A stretch of DNA of 64,000 bases, from contig OX387193.1 in NCBI GenBank assembly GCA_947561395.2, positions 6,944,001 to 7,008,000 of the forward strand, given 5' to 3'. The position numbers were made by a program, and so were the translations under genes. This DNA comes from Buxus sempervirens. Lineage: Eukaryota; Streptophyta; Magnoliopsida; Buxales; Buxaceae. Of the stretch, positions 48,079 to 59,318 are shown piece by piece; the first letter of the stretch is position 1; every line of letters begins with the position of its first letter. The notes under the pieces were generated by a model. The model was not told where the DNA came from. It worked only from the letters and a program-made list of their open reading frames with translations, and made no database searches.

Positions 48079-51000
48079 CGTCTCTTTCTCTTTGCTTGCC
48101 TAAATTACACGATGAAGCCAAAAAAAAAAAAAAAAAAATTTTAATTTGCAATTTGAAAAAAGTCATTAATTTGAAAGTTGCACTTTCCATTACAATATTA
48201 GTACCAAGCCACAAACAAAAAAAAAACTGTTTCACAACATTTGATGGTTCAAAAATATCCATCTACAAACCTTATCAAAAAAAACAAAAAAAGTTTTCTC
48301 ACAACTATGATTTGATGCTTCAAAATCCATCTCCAAACCTTCAAGCTCCACTGCAAAAATAGTCACCTCCAAGTGCTAATAGATCTGCCCTCGACTGAGA
48401 ACTGCCAGATGAAAGTAGAATCCAATATTAATAAAACCATGTGATTGCAAAGGCACAAATCAAGTATAATTATTTTAAACCAATAGAAAAAGGGATGTCT
48501 TTCAGCTATGATAATAATAATAATACAGACAGAACTGGATTATGTTTTCTATGAATGGTTATCCAGTGTAACGTTGTCCATCAAAAATTATTTAATTCAG
48601 TTGGCTAAAGACTGTAAATTCAAACTATCCCTTCGAGGCTTCGATTAGTTCTCCAATCCCACTGTTAACTTCCATTCAAAAATTATGTAATTCAGTTATG
48701 AACAACAGAATCCATCATATGGATTGAAGGTGGCTTCTAATCCATTCCTACTCACAACAATATCCACAACCAAAATCAAATTTTTAAATGAAATAATAAA
48801 ATTTGGATCCTCGTTTATGAGAACATTATCTACGAAATGAATGATAATAACAATTTGATTCCATACAACCACAATTACACTAAAGCCTCTCACCCCCAAC
48901 AAGAAAAATCAGGCCCAAATAAAACAAACTGACTATTTGTAACAGAAAAAAAAGGTAAAGGACGATGAACTAACTCACCTGCTAGCACTTTCATGTTGCT
49001 GATAAATGAGAAGGTTTTTTATGATAATATAACTGTTTAGTTATCGGTGATTTGGAAGTTTAACTAGACAAGGCTGTTGGGTACTGTTTTGGTCCTCTGT
49101 TTAGTTATTGGCCAATGTAGGAAATAGGGCTTGCAGTAAAAAGGCCATAAGCTTAAAAGTGTATTTACAGATGTAAACAGCACATGGGGCATCAGCTCAA
49201 TCTTGACTAAGGCAGAGATGGTTCACCAACTTGCATTTATGGATGCATACACAACACTACAGATCTATACACAAACAGGAACAGAGCATGGTCTGGTCTC
49301 AAGTTAGAATTCTGAACCTGTGAAGCATACAAATGTGATTATGTCTGGGCTCAGTCCAGCTTTAACCATCTCATTGAAGTTAGTTGGACAGACTCACCAA
49401 ATCAATTCAAAATTTAAACACTAGATTGGAGGTAGTAGCTAGGGCTAAGCTTTTTCATTCATTTTTGGTATCATAAACCCAAGTACTTGTACAAAGCTTT
49501 AGTTGGAAGCCCAAGTTCCAAGTATAAAAAGAGGTCAAGCATTTCCTTTTGGGATTGCTCAAGCCATGGTGCTCTTTTGGCCCCCATCCACATTCTTTCG
49601 ATTTTCTTATTGTTTGAAATTTGAGATGTGTGAACATGACCACACCCCTAGTAACTTCATTATATTATAAAATAGTGAATAAAACTAGTACCTTCATAAA
49701 GGAATGCTTTTAAGTAAGCATAAAGTAGGTTCATTGTGGTGGACCCATTGTGTCTTCCTCTAATGAAACCTCATGTTGAAATGATCCCATCCTTTACCCG
49801 ACCAATACCTACATTTCAAATTATCTCAACACTAAACTCAGCTTTACCGAAAATGATAAATAATCCCACAAGCTACTCTTTAAGCCTTCCAAACTGGTTG
49901 AGGTTCATTTCTAAATTAACAAAAGGCATTTAAAAGAATTTCAACCAGCATATACGTACTGTTTAAATAGGCAACAGATTACTTTCACATGCTTTCACAT
50001 GGTTTCAGGGAACTTAATAGATTGGGTAATACAGAAACTAGTTTAGTAGAAAATAGAAAATAGAATTCCAGAAATCTGAACATAATCAAAGAGAGCAAAA
50101 TGCAAACCATAATAGAGCCTCTTGTGACAGGGAAGATGCATTTCAGAACAAATAAATAAGTAAATAATGTACCCCAAAAAATAAATAAATAAACACGTTC
50201 ATACCTTCGATTATGCCAAGCTGAAAACTCTTTAAAATCGGTATATGTGAACTGTAGCTCCTCTTACTCCTGCATGTTATGAAGCTGCAACAGATCTGAA
50301 AAAAATTACGAGACATATGTTAACAACTTCAAATATGTACTCCTTTATACATGAAAACAAACTCGAAAATGTAGATCATCACATGCAAAAATTATATGAC
50401 ATGGGGGAAATCAAGTATAAAAGCTTCAAGAAGATTGCAGCAGTATGAAAAAATTGATTAATTTTATTATGAAAAAATAAAATAAAATGCAAAGAGGAAT
50501 TGTCATCTGATACTTCAATGGACTTTATATTAGTGGCATCAAGCATAACAAAGGGGGAATCAAGCATAACAATAGATCAGATGAATCGAACAGTGCGAAA
50601 AAGAGGAATGCACAACAATAAATTCTCATATTGTAGCAGTGCAAACAAAGGGGGAATCAAACATAGCAAAGAGGAATCGAACAGTACGAACAAGAGGAAT
50701 CAAGCATAACAAAGGGGGAAAAAATAACACTCCAAAAATAAAGAGATTCAGAAAATATTTATGACGATCTTACATTGTGTGAAGAAATCAATAGATCAGA
50801 TGAAATTTATAAAATGTGCAATACCTGTTATTGATTGAATGCACAACAATCGCATATCAACAGAACTCTCGTAAAATTCTTCGACAGCTCAACGAGTACG
50901 ATTTTTCTTTTGTGAAAAGATTTTCAAAGCAGGAGCATTCGGCACTCGCTGAAGAGAAAGGCTCCAACTGAGATATGCGAGAGAGATGCAGATCGAGAAA

Positions 51001-51420
51001 ATCGAACTAACATATGCGAGCGAGAGATTTGTTGAAGACGAAAAGGCTTTTCATCGATTGCGGCTAAGGCTTGCAATCGAGAAACTTTTCATCAACTATG
51101 GCTTCAACATATGCGGCTAAGGTTTTTAAAAAGAGAAATTTTATCTTTGATGATAAGGGCTTTTCGAAGTGTTGGAGCATTGAAGGGCAGATAGGAAAAA
51201 TCGAGCGGACTGGAGAAGATGACTTCACAGGAGACTGGTTAGGGGAAAAATCGAGGGGAAAAATCGAGCAGGAGAAGATGACTCGCAAGAGGCTTTTGCA
51301 GGGAGACTGGGTTGGGGGAAAATTGGATTGCTTAGGGCATATGTGATTGAATATTTGACTTTTAGTGGCGGTCTTTAAAATGACCGCTACTAAAGGTGCA
51401 TTAACCTCCGCCGCTGTAGC
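47762..51420. mobile_element. CACTA (En/Spm-type) non-autonomous element
   Basis: Starts with the diagnostic CACTACAAAAC after TAG. Subterminal inverted motifs follow: ACTTTTAGCGGCAG...CCGCTGCTAAAAGT (47778-47812) and ACTTTTAGCGACGG...CCGCCACTAAAAGT (47880-47914). Near the right end ACTTTTAGTGGCGG...CCGCTACTAAAGG (51358-51396) faces them. The last bases of the right terminus are missing or altered after CGCCGCTGTAG. No transposase gene is recognisable in the 3.6 kb. Confidence 0.75.
48034..48077 (+). repeat. Homopolymer C44
   Basis: An uninterrupted run of 44 C inside the CACTA element, followed shortly by an A-run at 48120-48138. Such length is very unusual and may be partly an assembly artefact. 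Confidence 0.9.
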
Positions 51421-52025
51421 CGTAATCGGAGTACAGGATTAGAAGTCAAAGGCGGCCGCAACCTCCTTGCCGGTGGCAGGGTCTTTACCTTAACCGGAGT
51501 AACTAGTAGCCTGAAGTATCACTGCGACAGGGAGCAGTGAGAGAAATTCTAGATTATCCTTTCTTGCTACAGTTTGAGTGTAAGATACTGGATAGTGATC
51601 ACGGATGATTGAGTTATAATCATAATAACTGGTTGCGGTTGAGTAAAAGTTGTCCTCGAGCTCTTCGAATTTGTGCCTTTTATAGCTGGATTCTGACAGT
51701 TGCTACCGACCCACGTCCACACGAACTCTGCTTCCGTTCCGGTAGTTATTCATCGATTTCTTCTTATCCATGTAAGATAACTTCTTTGCTACGTTCATAA
51801 ACTAATAACTTCCTCGTCCGTCGTTGCCCATCCACATCGTCCGTCAATCCTCAGTTGATGGTGACATTACCCCTTAAACGTGGGATCACGGTTGTCTTAT
51901 GTGCTTACGTGGCTTCGGTTAAGTGTGTAGTCCATGTAGATGCTAACGTGGTCTATCTGATTAAATTAGGTCATGTAGATGCACGTGACCTTTCTTTATT
52001 TACTGGTCTACGGAGGCCGTGATCG
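51421..52025. other. Unassigned DNA between the CACTA end and the resumed unit
   Basis: About 600 bp with no match to units 1 or 2 and no recognised gene. Unit homology returns at 52026. It is probably the remaining part of the compound insertion. Confidence 0.4.
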
Positions 52026-53472
52026 ATAACATTGAAGGATCAGTTCAGAGTCCTGGTCAAGTGCTAGGTTGACCCGGGCCGCAGTAATCTGCTTATCTTC
52101 TTTCTCCATGCTCGCGAGTTTCGTACACGTCATGTGTCCAAGGGGACCCAAAAGCTTTTGGGGGATATTTATAAATGTGTTGAAATGGACCACATGATCC
52201 ACACGCTCCAACTGGCAGTTGCTTATAAGAAGCTTCTAACTGTCAAACCGTGTTTTCTTCTTTCAAAAATCTTATCCTCGAATCATTTTAAGATTGAAAG
52301 CTGCTCTGTCTCCATATGCCACGTCACTCCTTCTTCGAACTTTAGTTCGCAGCTCCTCGGAAGTGAAGTGTGAGACGAGTACATACCTCGCCGATCAATC
52401 ATAAACAAAATCACGTCCACATATATTCATTTTTAAACTAAATATAAATTAGACATGACAAAACTATTTGACAAAAACCAAAATATAATACAAAATATTC
52501 TTATATGAATTATTTGCAAGAATAAAGTTTTAGAGATGCCTTACTAGTTACTATCAATGAACCGTTACAAGAGAGATCAACAGTCCAAATCCTCCAATGT
52601 GCTCTTTAGTCTTGAAATGTTCCTTTTGAGACCAACCTTTCCTCTACCTGCTCTAAACATTCCTTTTCTCCCTCTATTAGTATTAGGGGATGAAGTTGTC
52701 TGCAATGTAAGGTTGCATTGGCCCATACTATTGGAGTGGGATTGATGATGCTTTTACGTGATCAGCAGTTTTTCTTTTTTGTAAATATTTTATATGGGGC
52801 CCATTTGGAAAAAACACTTATCATTTTATGCACTACATGAAAGCATCCTACTCTAACAACGAGGGCCAAATAGAGCCTTAAATTGCAAACAATTTTATCC
52901 CCTCCATATGGTGCCCTTTATGCAAAGGTAGGTCCAGACAATCTTACCACTAGTAAAGCCAACCCTTGAGAATATTCACGAGGAATTCTGGATCTCTTTT
53001 TTTTTTTCATAAATACCCTTCACAACACATAAAAACTCTAAATAAAGTCTCCTCCCTAACATAATTTCCAACTTCAACCATCTATTTTCATGCTTTACGG
53101 TTATCATTAATAGAAATTAGGGGGATTGCATGCGCTATGTGCATAGCCAACTACAAAATAAGTAATTTGTACACTGTATTGTGGGGTCCACTAATTAATT
53201 ATAGGTATTTAAATTTGAACGTGGGTGGAGCAAGGAGGGTCATTACCAAAAAAAAAAAAAAAAAACCAAAAACAATGTTGGGAGGAAAAAAAGAGGGGCA
53301 GAATCAAAGAATATCCGTCCCATTATAATCGCCGATGATTTGGTCTCTCCAGAAAACGACCTATTTCACACCAGTCAAAATCGGGACTTTGTTTCCTTGT
53401 ACTTTCCCAATTCAGAAAGAGTAAGAAGGGACACCTGTGTCTCCAGAGTCGCCGCCAGACTCAGGATAGAAA

Positions 53473-53609
53473 CAGCTGGTGACAGGTCATCCCTTCTTTC
53501 CCTCCTTTGGGGCCTATCTGTCTGGCTCCTCTTCACGATTCCGTGTTCGCGTCAAAATCGAGAAAACGCGCGTTCCACTCCGCAGTCCACACACCAAAAT
53601 CTATAAATA
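53473..53609 (+). promoter_or_regulatory. CBF-C core promoter module
   Basis: E-box CAGCTG (53473-53478), CGCG box ACGCGCGT (53566-53573) and TATAAATA (53602-53609), 72 bp before the ATG. The TGACGTCA palindrome present in A and B is absent. Confidence 0.68.
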
Positions 53610-53680
53610 TAACCCTTCCCCTTCGCGGTTAATTTAGAACAGTCAAGGCACTCCCCTGCTGAACTCAAAACACCTCTTCA

Positions 53681-54319
53681 ATGGATGCCTTCACTACTAC
53701 ACAGTACACTGACACACTCTCATCAACGTCTGATACAAGCGTCAAACTCCTGGGAGTTTCCGATGAGGAGGTTTCGCTTGCGTCGGATCGTCCGAAGAAG
53801 CGCGCCGGCCGAAAAAAGTTCAGGGAGACTAGGCACCCGATATATCGCGGTGTCAGGCAGAGGAATTCCGATAGGTGGGTATGCGAGGTGCGCGTGCCGA
53901 ACGAGAAGTCAAGGATCTGGCTTGGGACCTTCCCGACTGCGGAGATGGCCGCCCGGGCTCATGATGTTGCTGCAATGGCACTTAGAGGAAAGTCCGCATG
54001 TCTTAATTTTGCAGACTCGAAATGGCGTTTGCCAGTTCCCGACTCCTCTAGTGCCACTGATATTCAGAAGGCTGCTGCCGAAGCAGCAGAGGCTTTCAGG
54101 GACTCAGAATCCGATCAAGGAGTGGCTTCTGCTGATTATAAGAGAACAGTACAGGACGCAACAATGTTGCCGGAGAACTTGTTTTACACAGACGAAGAAG
54201 CTGCAAGCATGGCAGAATGGCGGATACTCTCTCCAAATCCTTATATGCGAACGACTGGGTTCGATTGGGATGACATGGAAAACAATATTGACGTGTCGTT
54301 ATGGAGTTACTCCATCTGA
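53681..54319 (+). CDS. DREB1: CBF/DREB1 transcription factor, copy C
   Basis: Intronless, 212 aa, same architecture as A and B: signature 38-53, AP2 domain 54-111, an altered DSKWR in place of DSTWR at 112-116, C-terminal SLWSYSI. Private changes include Glu75 (VPNEKSRIW instead of VPNKKSRIW) inside the AP2 domain, a charge reversal next to the DNA-facing strand, and Lys115 in the DSxWR motif. It is therefore the copy most likely to differ in DNA binding. The frame is intact. The promoter keeps E-box, CGCG box and TATA but not the TGACGTCA palindrome. Unit 3 contains a large CACTA-bearing insertion that ends about 1.7 kb upstream. Confidence 0.96.
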   Translation: MDAFTTTQYTDTLSSTSDTSVKLLGVSDEEVSLASDRPKKRAGRKKFRETRHPIYRGVRQRNSDRWVCEVRVPNEKSRIWLGTFPTAEMAARAHDVAAMALRGKSACLNFADSKWRLPVPDSSSATDIQKAAAEAAEAFRDSESDQGVASADYKRTVQDATMLPENLFYTDEEAASMAEWRILSPNPYMRTTGFDWDDMENNIDVSLWSYSI

Positions 54320-54808
54320 TCTGATTGGACTTGACAACACAGTTCCCCCATTTGTTTGTAATATACTTATAGTACATATAGATGCAGATTGTATTTAACT
54401 GCATTGCTCATACCAACTTTTTTGACTGGTATGAGCTCATTCAATTTTAAGTTCAATTCTAAAGAGAGTTTGCTCTTCTGTAAGTTTGTTGTAAAGAAGA
54501 ATGGAAGCCTTTTACTTCCCATTTCTCAAACTAGACAAGATGGATCACTGAAAGTAAGATTTTATTCAAAATTCAGATTATAGACAAACTGTAGACTTTA
54601 TAAGTCATGATTATGTATAAACATTAAATAGAAACAACAATCTACATCACAAAGGGAAGATACATTAGAGGAGATAGATGGGGTCTTCCCATGTAGCTAC
54701 AAAAGGGAAATTTTTATCTACATATTAGGGCGCCCCTTCTCCATTGTATAAATGTTAGTAACTGAATGAACTGAAAAGGGGTTAGGATTACGGGAAAAAA
54801 ATGATTCG

Positions 54809-55078
54809 CTAGTCAAATAGAAGGCGACGCCTCACAGACTTGGGCAAATTTGGGCTGGACAGCTTTCTTCTTGCTTTTGAAATCCTTTCTCTGCCATTTT
54901 CAGAATTCTCAGCCAAACCTTCCGCCGGATTTGCCTGCTGCATTTTTACCTTTGTTGAACGGAAGAATTCAGTTATACTAAGCTGGACGCCTCCTGATTT
55001 TGATGATTCTGACCTGTCCTTGCTTCCATCGGATATTGGCCCCAATTTCTTTCTTCTTGATTTTGATTCTTTCATTTC
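54809..55078 (-). pseudogene. 3' terminal exon fragment of a convergent gene, unit 3 copy (open)
   Basis: A 270-nt open exon with a good acceptor (TTGGTAG|GAAATG at its 5' edge) ending in RRRLLFD and a stop. The protein text is basic and Ser-rich (SGGVQLSITEFFRSTKVK, ENGRERISKARRKLSSPN). Its upstream exons are not in the window, because the tandem unit breaks about 300 bp further on, so it cannot be a full gene. From memory, the SITEF...KSVRRRLLF style resembles the C-terminal tails of GEN/SEND-type RAD2/XPG nucleases, but I hold that only weakly. Confidence 0.55.
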
Positions 55079-55386
55079 CTACCAAGTTGTCATTGAAAAA
55101 ACAAGAAGCATAAGCATGAATGCAGCAAATCCCGAAGCATTTTTGTACAGTCAAACAGCCTAGGAACCTAAATTTTGATAAATTTGCACATGGTGGCAAC
55201 AACAGTAAAATTTTCATGTGAACTCATGATTTTATCCCCATTTTAATGGTGGCCACAATATATACCATTCCCATAATACTCATAATATTTTTTGGGACCT
55301 TTTCTTTGCCCAAATGGCATATGTACCTGACCAGACAAACAACTCTATCCCTCTTTTCTTTCCATCCCCATTCCCCCCTAACAACC

Positions 55387-56394
55387 ACACCTCCAGTAAA
55401 GCTAGGATCTGCTGAAAATTAACGGCCATTACCAATGAAAATTAACCTTGACCATCTTAATCCTTGTCTTCCACTTGGAGTTTTCCTTCCTTTCCAAGAA
55501 TGAGCTAGTTTTTATATTATAACCTTAAGTGCTTGATCAAGAAGTCTGATTAATAAGATGCAATCACCTGGTTGAATACTGCTAATTACACACTCATACA
55601 CAAAAATAAAACTGCTTTTTATGAGTGGTGTGTTGATTAATATGAACAAGATGAGTTTGATCATAGTCCTTAGGAGATGGGCCAATCACTTCTGGGTCAG
55701 CAGCTCCGAGACCCTGCCTCTCTCATCAGATCTCACTGGTGGGTTTCTCATATTTGAGGATCCTGGCCTATAATGTGATCAAAACTTGTTCTGGGCTGTG
55801 ATGCTTATTGATATTATCATACACAAGCCTGCCCATATCTTCAGAAATTTAATTTAATGTATCATTATCAATAGATAGACAGAAATGGTAAAATCCTCAG
55901 AATTAATTAATCTCAAGTACTGACATGAACTCCTTGGTATGCTTAATTATTCTCAGAGGTTTAATTTGTACTCTATTATTAAGTCAAATCTGGATTTGGT
56001 TGTCGTGGACACTTCATGGCATGCATGCCACAGCTTCCACCGCCAGTCAAACAAAATCTAGGAGGTTAATTTAATTTATACCTTAGAAGAAGGTCAAATC
56101 TGGATTTGGTTCTCCGACCGCACGCAGTTTAATTACTTACTGATAATGAAAACTAAACCACTCTTATTGACTCACCCTATTAGATTCAGAATCCATCTTC
56201 AGGCCAAATTCTAGATCGAGTCAGAGCTTTCAGGGTCACCTAATCCTTTTTTGACTTCGACAAGTTTCGTTGACAAGTTTTTCCCTTGGAATTTTGGATG
56301 CGACGCGTTTCTTCTCGCCCACAGCAGAGTTGACTAGAAGATGAGTGGGTTGGCTTCAATTAGTCAAAAGCTTGAACCTTTGAGTAAGTGAATA
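55387..56394. repeat. Truncated tandem unit 4 (D block only)
   Basis: Begins CTCCAGTAAAGCTAGGATC as in unit 3 and follows the D block up to AAGTGAATA, where the Helitron end cuts in. No fourth CBF gene is present in the window. Confidence 0.85.
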
Positions 56395-56425
56395 CTAGCA
56401 GATAGCCCGTGCGATGCAGGGGCAC
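56395..56425 (-). mobile_element. Helitron 3' terminus
   Basis: Read on the minus strand: a hairpin (GCCCCTGCATCGCACGGGC, one mismatch), a 7-nt spacer, then CTAG abutting host T. Units 1 and 3 show the uninterrupted GTGAATATAA, so insertion was between A and T as Helitrons require. The element runs rightwards; its other end was not found. Confidence 0.72.
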
Positions 56426-57627
56426 TGCATATAAAATCAATACTTAGCTTAGAAAACTAATTTAACATCTATATTTGTTAGTTTGAAGATTTTGAAATGA
56501 AGAGTTTGTTCGTTCCTTAAAATCTTAGACCTTTTAACTGTACATGCCATGAAAGGGATTGATACCCAATATAAATCTTAGATGTTTCAATTTTATATAG
56601 AAATTCCGAAATTTACATATTGAAAGATAAGTGTTTATAAAATTTGAAGCAATCATAACGGGGTCATATATCAGATGAGATCTTATGCAACCTTTATCTA
56701 CAACCTTATATGCAGGATTACTTAACAGGATTGCTTAAAATTTTACAGATATACCATTCACAATAGACATGCCATTCACAATATAAATCTTATACATTCA
56801 AAATTTATCTACAATCTTAGACATTGTCCCTTCCTGAAAATACGGATGGCATTACCGATTTTGGAAGATTTGTTTGTTTTAGCAAGTCTGCAAGGTTACA
56901 AAATAGAACTATAGTCTAGTAACGTGAATAAGACATACAAAAGTGTGTTATCAGAAGTAACACTTTCTATTAATGTTACTTCTATTAAAATTACAGAGTA
57001 AAACACACAAACAACAGTAGCAACTAAAGGTCCTCGACGAACCTAAAACTGCCTCACCAGATTGACCTAAGTATGCCCCAGATGCTTGAAAAACGCCATC
57101 TACTCCACCTCTTCCCATGTATCTTGATTCAACCTTCAGGTTGAAGGATCATCAGCCCATAATAGTTGAAATCAACAGCTACAGAGTCTTCAGATTGACC
57201 TAAGTATGCCCCCAGATGCCTTGATGAAGCATGTAAGAAAAGCATTGTACATGTCCACTCAACAGAAGATCTCCGATTTCAAGTATCTGAAGCGTGGGAA
57301 TATAACATGCATTTGCGACTAATGTCTATATGAATTTTTCTCTTATGCCTTGCACTTCCATATACAGGTTGAATTAACGCACTTCCAATAGGATTAGTCG
57401 TAGGTTTAATATAGTTAAGACCCAATCTTATAGGGTTTGTTAGGCTTTGTGAAAACAGAGCCTATTTCCCCCACTTATTTTAAACCTAATCTTAATCCAC
57501 ATACTACCATTTAATTGTATAACATAAAAGTATATATGTTTTATAAGTAAATGTATCAATTATTTTATATATTTTAATCAACAATATATAATACAATTGG
57601 ATCAGTCTGGCTTACCTAATTACAGAA

Positions 57628-57867
57628 ATTAAAGCTAAGTTCCCTCATATGCTAATGATTCAAACATCAATTGCATTAGTTGAAAAATGCTCACCATATC
57701 AGAAGTTTTCACATATGCAAGAAGAGGGCGTTTTTATCTAACCTGAATATTCTAAATGATTAACATTTCTCCAACCTTAAATAGGAGTCAACCTGGTAAG
57801 TATATTGATAAATTCATGAGTCTACAAAAAGTAGCTACAAATTATTTCATGATAAATCAAAACAAAT
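57628..57867 (+). repeat. Direct repeat, copy 1
   Basis: Starts ATTAAAGCTAAGTTCCC, contains CTCACCATATCAGAAGTTTT and GGAGTCAACCTGGTAAGTAT; about 88-90 per cent identical by eye to 59073-59318. Confidence 0.88.
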
Positions 57868-59072
57868 AATATGCCAACACTGAAGATTCCCCAAATTCTG
57901 AGAACTCATCTTGAAGGAGATCCTCTATCAAATCTTAATCTAAATTCTTTACATAAACATTTATAAATTTAGACACATATCTGAAGGAGGGAAAGTATAA
58001 GAGCTATCAGATAAACCAGCACAAACTAAAACAAACTCAATTTCCTTAATGGAACAAAAAAAAATCAGGAAAGAATATGTTGCAAACATCACTATGAACA
58101 CAATATGCCAAGAAGTGCTTGCACATAATCAATAATTCAATGGGAAAACTAAGGAGAAATAAGCCACCAAGAGAGCATGAGGAATAGCAAAAGTAAGAGT
58201 AAACATGGAAATTAAGAAGGAACAAAAGAGTATCATACAGTTTATTCCCATGAAGCAGTATCAAGGAGAGCATTGATAGTAGCCATGGCAGATTCCTCTA
58301 ACGAAGAGATTGCCAATAGATTCTTTCTTGGAATAGGATTTCTCTCACACCACACGATTCTCATGGGCTTCCAATTCAACTTTTTGTGGTTTAGAGAGCT
58401 CAGAACCTTGGAGGCTCAAAAAGAAGAAAAAAAATGCAAGTGGCCATTAAGAAAATAATGTAGAGCTTCAAAATTATCTAAAATTTTTGAACGTTGTACA
58501 TAACATAATATATATATGGAAAGAAATAATAATAAATTAGAAAACCCAAAGCATTATAATAGAAAGAGATTTAAAGATAAGACGTTCACAAATTCATAAT
58601 TAACGATGAAATTTTGACATTTAAAAACAAAAAGAAAATGATACTTTGCAAAGTGAGTGATCTTCCTCCACTGTTATTTAAGGCACTGAGAACCCTTGAA
58701 TCACCTAAATCATTTGGATCATTTGGATAAAAGAAAATAATAGTTAATAAGCTGAGAAATTCGTTGAGACTTTACAAAGACAATGCAATCAAGTAAAGCG
58801 GACTCCATAAAGAATTGTAATTCGAGACTCCATGAAATGCAATATCTTAAAGTTCCTAACTTCTTCTGGAGATAAATTACTCGAAGACAAAAGTAAAAAT
58901 TAAGAACTATGTGAGCCTAAGACTCTGCCATTGCTAAGTGTATACCTGCATGGGAGGTGACAGAATGGGATAAACCCAAAACCCGATAAGCGTTCCAAGG
59001 AAAGTTTAGGTGCTCTAATGGATAAAAAAGAAGTCGATGCCATCTACGAAAACTGCAAGAAAAGTTGCGGAC

Positions 59073-59318
59073 ATTAAAGCCAAGTTCCCACTGTATGCTA
59101 ACAATTCAAATATGAAGTGCATTAGTTGAAAAAGGCTCACCATATCAGAAGTTTTTACATATGCAAGAAGAGGGCATTTTATCTAACCTGAATATTCAAA
59201 ATGACTTAACATTTCTCCAACCTCAAACAGGAGTCAACCTGGTAAGTATAATTTGATAAATTCACGAGTCTACAAAAAGTAGCTACAAATTATTCCATGA
59301 TAAATCAAAAGAAACAAA
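59073..59318 (+). repeat. Direct repeat, copy 2
   Basis: Second copy, starting ATTAAAGCCAAGTTCCC, about 1.45 kb downstream of the first and in the same orientation. Confidence 0.88.

Larger units (their letters stand above)
44917..55386. repeat. Tandem unit 3 (carries CBF-C)
   Basis: Third unit: D block 44917-46450, then a compound insertion (46451-52025), then the upstream block from 52026 (ATAACATTGAAGGATCA), promoter, CBF-C and exon fragment. Without the insertion it is about 4.9 kb. About 130 bp of unit sequence present in units 1 and 2 is missing at the insertion point. Confidence 0.85.

Noticed and set aside
47745-48362. 205-aa open frame including poly-Pro
   Set aside because: Runs through the CACTA subterminal repeats and the C44 tract; the proline run is just the homopolymer.
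57628-59318. CRISPR-like or LTR pair reading of the 240-bp repeat
   Set aside because: Only two copies, no TG...CA ends, no retroelement genes between them; this is plant DNA.
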